Assembly: GCA_036387415.1 (NCBI GenBank)
Contig: DASVTU010000022.1
Coordinates: 1 to 64,000 of the forward strand
From: DASVTU01 sp036387415
GTDB lineage: Bacteria > Acidobacteriota > Blastocatellia > Pyrinomonadales > Pyrinomonadaceae
Direction: 5' to 3'
Length of the DNA: 64,000 nucleotides
Position 1 is the stretch's first letter; every line of letters starts with the position of its first letter. Shown here piece by piece: positions 59,690 through 64,000 of this stretch. The notes under the pieces were generated by a model. That model was given only the letters and a program-made list of their open reading frames with translations. It did not search any database and was not told the DNA's origin. The translations under genes were made by a program, and so were the position numbers.

Positions 59690-59850
59690 AAAGGGAAGCG
59701 GGGTAACGGTCAAAGGGAAAGGTTCAGAAGGGAAACGGTCAAAGGGAAGGGTTACAAAGGGGAAACATTCAGAAGGGGAAGTGGGAAGATAGAAAGAGGG
59801 GAAGCAGGGTAGGGGAAGCGTTGAAAGGAAATTAACCCTTTCAACGCTTC
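59690..59850. repeat. Purine-rich repeat cluster ending in a 14-bp perfect hairpin
   Basis: GGGAAACGGTCAAAGGG-like units repeat from about 59693 to 59812. GAAGCGTTGAAAGG (59815-59828) then pairs perfectly with CCTTTCAACGCTTC (59837-59850), and GGAAGTGG to the left with CCACTTCC to the right add outer pairing. The element fills the gap after the methyltransferase gene and probably terminates it. Confidence 0.7.
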
Positions 59851-59990
59851 TTCTTTAACCACTTCCTGCATTCTTTCATTCCGCATTGTGCGCTGTGCGT
59901 CCTGCGTTCATGCGTTCCTTTTATTGTTGTCGGCGAATATCGACGGGATTATACTGGCCTCCCCGAAACAGAGTGCAAAGGAGATTTGCG

Positions 59991-60650
59991 ATGTGGAGCC
60001 GTCGATTGTCTTTAGTTGCGAGTGTGGCTGGTTATGCGGCGTCGGCGATTTTCTTGTTCGTCGTCATGTCAGACACGGTTACAGCGCAGCAGACTTCTCC
60101 GGGCGCACCGCGCACCGCTCCGGCCAGCCGCGACCCCTTTAGCGCCGCGCGTGACCGACGACAACGCGAGGCGATGCTGCGTGGCGCGGAGATACGCTCG
60201 AAGGAGGCTACGAACCCGCAGGACATACAGGCCGCCATCGAACAGGTCAAGCAGGATTTCAAACGCATACAGATTTTGCGAAACTGGATTGTGCGCCATC
60301 TCAAATCCAACGAGCCGCTCAACTACAAGATTATTTCCGACGGCGCGGGCGAGATTCACAAACGTGCAGGTCGCCTGAAAGAATTTCTGGTGCCGCCCAA
60401 TCCTGAAGCCGACGCAGCGGAAAAGATTCCGAAAAATCACGTCGAATTCAGCAACGAGCAGATGAAAGACGCGCTCGCCACGCTCTGCATACGTATCGAC
60501 AGCTTCACCGAAAATCCGATTTTCAAAGTTTCCGGCGTGGTCGATGCCGAGCAATCGGCGAAGGCTGGCCGCGACCTCGAAAGCATCATCCAAATCAGCG
60601 AAGGCATCAAGAAAAGCGCCGAACGCCTGCACAAAACGCCCAAACAATAA
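59991..60650 (+). CDS. Secreted hypothetical protein, 219 aa
   Basis: The ATG at 59991 has AAGGAG seven bases upstream and starts a signal peptide (MWSRRLSLVASVAGYAASAI). The mature protein is mainly helical and charged: DPFSAARDRRQREAMLRGAE, IQAAIEQVKQDFKRIQILRN, SNEQMKDALATLCIRIDSFT and GRDLESIIQISEGIKKSAER. No enzyme motif is seen. It resembles helical periplasmic proteins of unknown role in Acidobacteriota. Confidence 0.8.
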   Translation: MWSRRLSLVASVAGYAASAIFLFVVMSDTVTAQQTSPGAPRTAPASRDPFSAARDRRQREAMLRGAEIRSKEATNPQDIQAAIEQVKQDFKRIQILRNWIVRHLKSNEPLNYKIISDGAGEIHKRAGRLKEFLVPPNPEADAAEKIPKNHVEFSNEQMKDALATLCIRIDSFTENPIFKVSGVVDAEQSAKAGRDLESIIQISEGIKKSAERLHKTPKQ

Positions 60651-60684
60651 TTCGACGAGCACGGCTCCACGTCGCTCCGGCGAA

Positions 60685-60770
60685 GCTGTGAACAGTAAGT
60701 GGTAAGCAGTAAGCAGTTAGGACGACTTCATCTGTCTGCTTACTCCTCACCGCTCACTGATTACTGTTTT
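60685..60770. repeat. CAGTAAGC-type hairpin between convergent genes
   Basis: AACAGTAA (60691-60698) pairs with TTACTGTT (60761-60768), and GTAAGCAG (60702-60709) with CTGCTTAC (60736-60743). The right arm contains the stop codon of the minus-strand gene at 60761-60763. It likely terminates both convergent genes. Confidence 0.65.
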
Positions 60771-62188
60771 GATTCGCGCAAGGGATGGAGGGCGACGAGA
60801 GAGATGGTGGTGGGCGTGCCGTTCTCGACGCCGACTTTGAGGAGTGCTTGATAATATTTCGGTGGCGGAGCGTCGTTGCCGTTTATCTGTCGTAGGCGTT
60901 GGTTGAGAAGCGCGAGATGGTTTTTGGTGGTGACGAATTCGGCGGCGGCCTCCGTGCCTTCGCTGTAAATGCCTGCCAGCGTCATCACCTCGTTTTCGCC
61001 GGAGACGTTCGGCTTCACGGTGATGAGCGCATAGTCAATCATCAGTTCTCCGGTCTGCTCATTGAATTGCGGCTTGTATTCGCGTTCCTCGCCGAGAAGC
61101 GGATGGCGGTTTTCGATGGTCGCCGAGAAGGTGTAGACGAAACTCTCGTCGGTCGGCAATTTGCGCGACCACTCGTTGACGTAGATGCTGCCGAGGAGGA
61201 TGACGTTACGGTATTTCAAATCGGCGGCGCTGACCTGTCGGCTCTGCTTGAGCAGGATGTCTTTGTTGGCAGTGCGAAAGAGGTCTGTCAGGTGGTGGAG
61301 GCCGATGGCTTCGCCCATGCCCGTGTACATGCCGAGCGAGGGGATGAGTTGCGGCTCGGTATTGCCGCCTGTCCACTGTCCCTTGAATTCCGGCGCGTCA
61401 AACATCGTGCGTGCCTGTTCGGGGTTGAGTTGGATGGCGCGCTCGGTGAGCATCGCCGGGTCGGACTTGTTGACGAAACGGTAAATCGCCGGATTACTGA
61501 GAACCAACAACGGCGGGTCGGGGTCGCTTAGGAACGTTCCCCAGACGGTCTTGATTTCGTCGGCGTTAATAAAAGACTGTGCATCATTCGCACGGCGTCG
61601 CAACTCGCGGTTCGACAGCGCCAGCAGCACCACCGCCGACAACAAAGCCACAATCACGACACCCAAAACCCATTGGAGTTTTCCGCCCGCCCGTCGCGGG
61701 GCGACCGGGACGGCATCGACAACGCTCGTATGAATGTCCGGGGTCGCGTTCGGCGCAGAAGATGCTGCGGCGGCGACGTGCAAAGTTTGTCCATTGGTCG
61801 GGACGGCGGCAACGGCAGTGGTCGGGGCAGCCGCAGCCACGTCGGTCGCGGGCGGGCAGGCGTAGGTGAAGACGGGATGATAGTGGCCTTTGGGGAGGTC
61901 GATGACGATGCGGTCGCTTTTGCCTTCGGTGGCGTAATACTCCTGCAACTTCGTTCGCAGACGCCCGGCCTGCACGCGCACCACTGAGTCGATGCGCGAA
62001 TCGTAGTCGCTGTGTCTGCCGAAAACCTCTGTGGCGATGACATACTCTTTGAGTTGCACCTCGTCGTCTTCAATCGTCTTTTCCACGACGAAGCGCAGGA
62101 ACGCCTTGAGGCTCTCCGAGTTTTGCAGCGCGCGACTCCGAAGTACTCGCTGCAACTGGTCAAGTTTTTGTTCTTTGCCCAACTCCAT
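60761..62188 (-). CDS. Membrane-anchored protein with Acidobacteriota-type N-terminal regulator module
   Basis: A 475-aa protein. The N-terminal 110 residues (LDQLQRVLRSRALQNSESLK, EVFGRHSDYDSRIDSVVRVQ, GRLRTKLQEYYATEGKSDRI) are a module that in Acidobacteriota is often fused to TPRs or to membrane sensors. A long Ala/Thr linker leads to one membrane helix (GKLQWVLGVVIVALLSAVVL) and a C-terminal domain of about 240 residues with mixed strands (LLVLSNPAIYRFVNKS, MYTGMGEAIGLHHLTDLF). It would have its N-terminal module in the cytosol and its C-terminal part outside. ATG 62188 lacks a good ribosome-binding site. Function is not established. Confidence 0.75.
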   Translation of the reverse strand: MELGKEQKLDQLQRVLRSRALQNSESLKAFLRFVVEKTIEDDEVQLKEYVIATEVFGRHSDYDSRIDSVVRVQAGRLRTKLQEYYATEGKSDRIVIDLPKGHYHPVFTYACPPATDVAAAAPTTAVAAVPTNGQTLHVAAAASSAPNATPDIHTSVVDAVPVAPRRAGGKLQWVLGVVIVALLSAVVLLALSNRELRRRANDAQSFINADEIKTVWGTFLSDPDPPLLVLSNPAIYRFVNKSDPAMLTERAIQLNPEQARTMFDAPEFKGQWTGGNTEPQLIPSLGMYTGMGEAIGLHHLTDLFRTANKDILLKQSRQVSAADLKYRNVILLGSIYVNEWSRKLPTDESFVYTFSATIENRHPLLGEEREYKPQFNEQTGELMIDYALITVKPNVSGENEVMTLAGIYSEGTEAAAEFVTTKNHLALLNQRLRQINGNDAPPPKYYQALLKVGVENGTPTTISLVALHPLRESKQ

Positions 62189-62891
62189 ATTGTTAGCGAT
62201 GAGCGTTCGGACGACACGCCCGAAATGCGTCGGCGCGACGCCGTGTTCGTCCCCTGCACGCAATCGACATTGACAAAAATTGTTCAGTAACCCAAAGGCT
62301 GGAAGCGCCCTGACCGATGGAAGTGCGGCGATTATAACGCCCCGACACCGCTTCAACAACCATTGCGCGTTACACGCCGACGAGCCGAAGCGCGGTCGAG
62401 AGAGGCGGCAGAGCGAGCGTTTTAGCGATGTAACGAGTTACATCCGGCATGTAACACACCGCCGCGCTCTCTATTATGTCGTTTGATTCGCGGTTTTCAC
62501 CGTGTTATACGGGCAGTAACTTTCGTGATGCCGCACGCGTCCATTATATTGTATCTGGTTCTTAAACTACTTTCGACGCAGCAAAAATGGGATTGTAGCG
62601 GGTTAGAATTTGTACTACGATGCGTTCGTTTCAGACGCGTGTGGCTTTCCGTTTAGAATCGCTTGAGTAATCAAGCCTTGCCTGTTATCCAGCGTTACAA
62701 GGATTAGTGTTTTCTCAAAATTTGTTCGCCTGCTCGCGTTCCCCAAAAACGTGCGGGAGCGCGCCGAACCATGAAAACTACTCTTACCGTAGTTTCCGAA
62801 CGGAGCCTGAAAAACTTCAAGAGGTTTGACCGTCATCATTGGCCGTCGAGCGTCGGACGAGCAGCCGGAATGCGCTTAGGAGAGCTTAACC
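62189..62891. other. Divergent intergenic region, 703 bp
   Basis: This lies between the leftward membrane regulator-like gene and the rightward TonB receptor gene. It holds the palindrome at 62427-62455, an AT-rich block at 62540-62620 and small hairpins (for example ACTAC-GTAGT near 62775). No coding frame with a ribosome-binding site or known RNA was recognised. Confidence 0.4.
62427..62455. promoter_or_regulatory. GATGTAAC-GA-GTTACATC palindrome plus a third half-site
   Basis: GATGTAAC (62427-62434) and GTTACATC (62437-62444) are exact complements around two bases. A further ATGTAAC follows at 62449-62455. The site is about 240 bases upstream of the leftward gene start and 440 bases from the TonB receptor start. 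It resembles an operator for a dimeric regulator. Confidence 0.5.
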
Positions 62892-64000
62892 ATGATAAAG
62901 AAATTCGGTCTTCACGCACTGTTGGTCTTGCTGGCAACGGGACTTTTGACCGTCGTCTCCGCTCAAACGAGCACCGTCGGCAGCATTAGCGGCACCGTCC
63001 GCGACCCACAGGGCGGCGCAGTTTCAAAGGTGGAGGTCACGATTGTCGATGAGGCGACGGGGCAGACGCGCACCGTCACGACCGACGACGACGGTTTCTT
63101 CTCCGCGCCGAGCATCGCGGTCGGACGCTACAGCGTCAGCGCCGCGCCGCAGGGCTTCAAGAAGACGGTCGCCACGGGCGTCGATGTCCACGTCAGCGAG
63201 CGCGTCGTCGTAGACCTCACGCTCGAAGTCGGGCAGGTCAGCGAAACCGTGACTGTGACGGGCGCAGCGCAACTCGTCGAGACGCGCAGCGGCAACGTCA
63301 GCAGCCTCGTCTCCGAAAAGCAGGTGACGGAACTTCCCTTGAACGGGCGCAACTACGCGCAGTTGGCGTTGATGGTGCCGGGCGTTTCGCCCGTCACGCA
63401 AAACGGTTCACAGGGCGCGTTTCGTGCGGGCGGCACCGGACTCGCTTCCGGCGTCGATATGTCGGTCAACGGCAACGGCTCGAACCAGAATATGTGGACG
63501 GTTGACGGCGTAAACAACATGGATGTCGGCTCGAACCGCACGCTCTTGGTCTTCCCTTCCATCGACTCGATTCAGGAGTTTCGCGTCGAGCGCAATAGCT
63601 TTAGCGCCGAGTTCGGACAGGCGCAGGGCGCGGTCATCAATCTCGTCACCAAAGGCGGCAGCAACGATTTCCACGGCAGCCTCTTCGAGTTTTTCCGCAA
63701 CGACAAGTTGAACGCCAACGACTATTTCATCAACGCCGCTGCCGACCCCAGCAATCTCGACAAAAACGGCAAAGCCAAACGCCCTGCGCTTCGCTACAAC
63801 AATTTCGGCGGCAACTTTAGCGGCCCGATTATCAAAAACCGCGTCTTCTTCTTCTGGTCGGAGGAATGGCGACGCGAGCGGCGCGGTCTGGTGCGTACGG
63901 CGCGTGTGCCGACCGCGGCGGAGCGCGTCGGAGATTTTAGCGGCAACCTGACCTCCACGCTCCCGCATCTCCCCGGCGCAGGCCCCTGCACGACGCCCGG
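62892..64000 (+). CDS. TonB-dependent receptor with carboxypeptidase-regulatory-like domain, 3' truncated by window edge
   Basis: 369 codons are visible from the ATG at 62892 (AGGAGAGC nine bases upstream) to the end of the window. A signal peptide (MIKKFGLHALLVLLATGLLT) is followed by a carboxypeptidase-regulatory-like domain (about 25-110; TVGSISGTVRDPQGGAVSKV, DGFFSAPSIAVGRYSVSA). The TonB plug comes next with LPLNGRNYAQLALMVPGVSP, WTVDGVNNMDVGSNRTLLVF, DSIQEFRVERNSFSAEFGQA and GGSNDFHGSLFEFFRND. The beta-barrel would continue beyond the window. It is the same family as the receptor at 2475-6260 but clearly a different gene. Confidence 0.95.
   Translation, partial: MIKKFGLHALLVLLATGLLTVVSAQTSTVGSISGTVRDPQGGAVSKVEVTIVDEATGQTRTVTTDDDGFFSAPSIAVGRYSVSAAPQGFKKTVATGVDVHVSERVVVDLTLEVGQVSETVTVTGAAQLVETRSGNVSSLVSEKQVTELPLNGRNYAQLALMVPGVSPVTQNGSQGAFRAGGTGLASGVDMSVNGNGSNQNMWTVDGVNNMDVGSNRTLLVFPSIDSIQEFRVERNSFSAEFGQAQGAVINLVTKGGSNDFHGSLFEFFRNDKLNANDYFINAAADPSNLDKNGKAKRPALRYNNFGGNFSGPIIKNRVFFFWSEEWRRERRGLVRTARVPTAAERVGDFSGNLTSTLPHLPGAGPCTTP

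Overview
The window looks like Acidobacteriota DNA, probably Blastocatellia or a relative. This is inferred from gene content: very large TonB-dependent receptors with an N-terminal carboxypeptidase-regulatory-like domain, Calx-beta/DUF4214 surface proteins, a STAND-WD40 protein beside TIR and CHAT proteins, a membrane-anchored regulator with an N-terminal module common in that phylum, and high GC. No rRNA, tRNA, CRISPR array or transposase was recognised.

Region 1 (1-35.2 kb) has very high GC. It holds the tail of a PhoB-like response regulator, an RRM RNA-binding protein, small hypotheticals, a TonB-dependent receptor, secreted and surface proteins, a TauE/hydrolase operon facing a TetR regulator across AT-rich operator-like repeats, and a PstS-like protein with a porin. 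It continues with a block of three proteins: an exported TPR-CHAT protein converging on a TIR -> STAND-WD40 operon. After these come an M16-like lipoprotein that lacks the zinc motif, a dienelactone hydrolase, a PQQ-like propeller, a subtilase with hexapeptide repeats, a GNAT protein and a GGDEF-EAL protein.

Region 2 (35.4-40.5 kb) is a plasmid-type maintenance module. In transcription order on the minus strand it runs: parA (with its own N-terminal HTH), a winged-helix partner gene overlapping parA, a non-coding array of thirteen 12-bp palindromes at an exact 18-bp period, a candidate antisense RNA with promoter and terminator, and a Rep-like winged-helix gene. The layout resembles repABC replicons, but the partner and Rep-like proteins are not recognisable RepB or RepC. 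Gene remnants lie on both sides.

Region 3 (40.5-44.7 kb) is a phosphate locus, pstS-pstC-pstA followed by a phoB-like regulator, with no pstB or phoU between. Base composition drops sharply between pstC and pstA. The C-terminus of a second, high-GC phoB-like gene opens the window. One reading is that a replicon carrying region 2 integrated by homologous recombination at pst/phoB; a chimeric assembly is the main alternative.

Region 4 (44.7-64 kb) has lower GC and mainly housekeeping and stress genes. They include a subtilase with a small propeptide-like partner, an FMN reductase, an aromatic amino acid operon (chorismate mutase, prephenate dehydrogenase, DAHP synthase), asd, two tandem Crp/Fnr-like regulators, a monooxygenase, msrB, DinB, an NAD-dependent epimerase, an O-methyltransferase and the start of another TonB-dependent receptor. 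Several intergenic gaps here carry degenerate purine/pyrimidine-biased repeats that fold into long imperfect hairpins.
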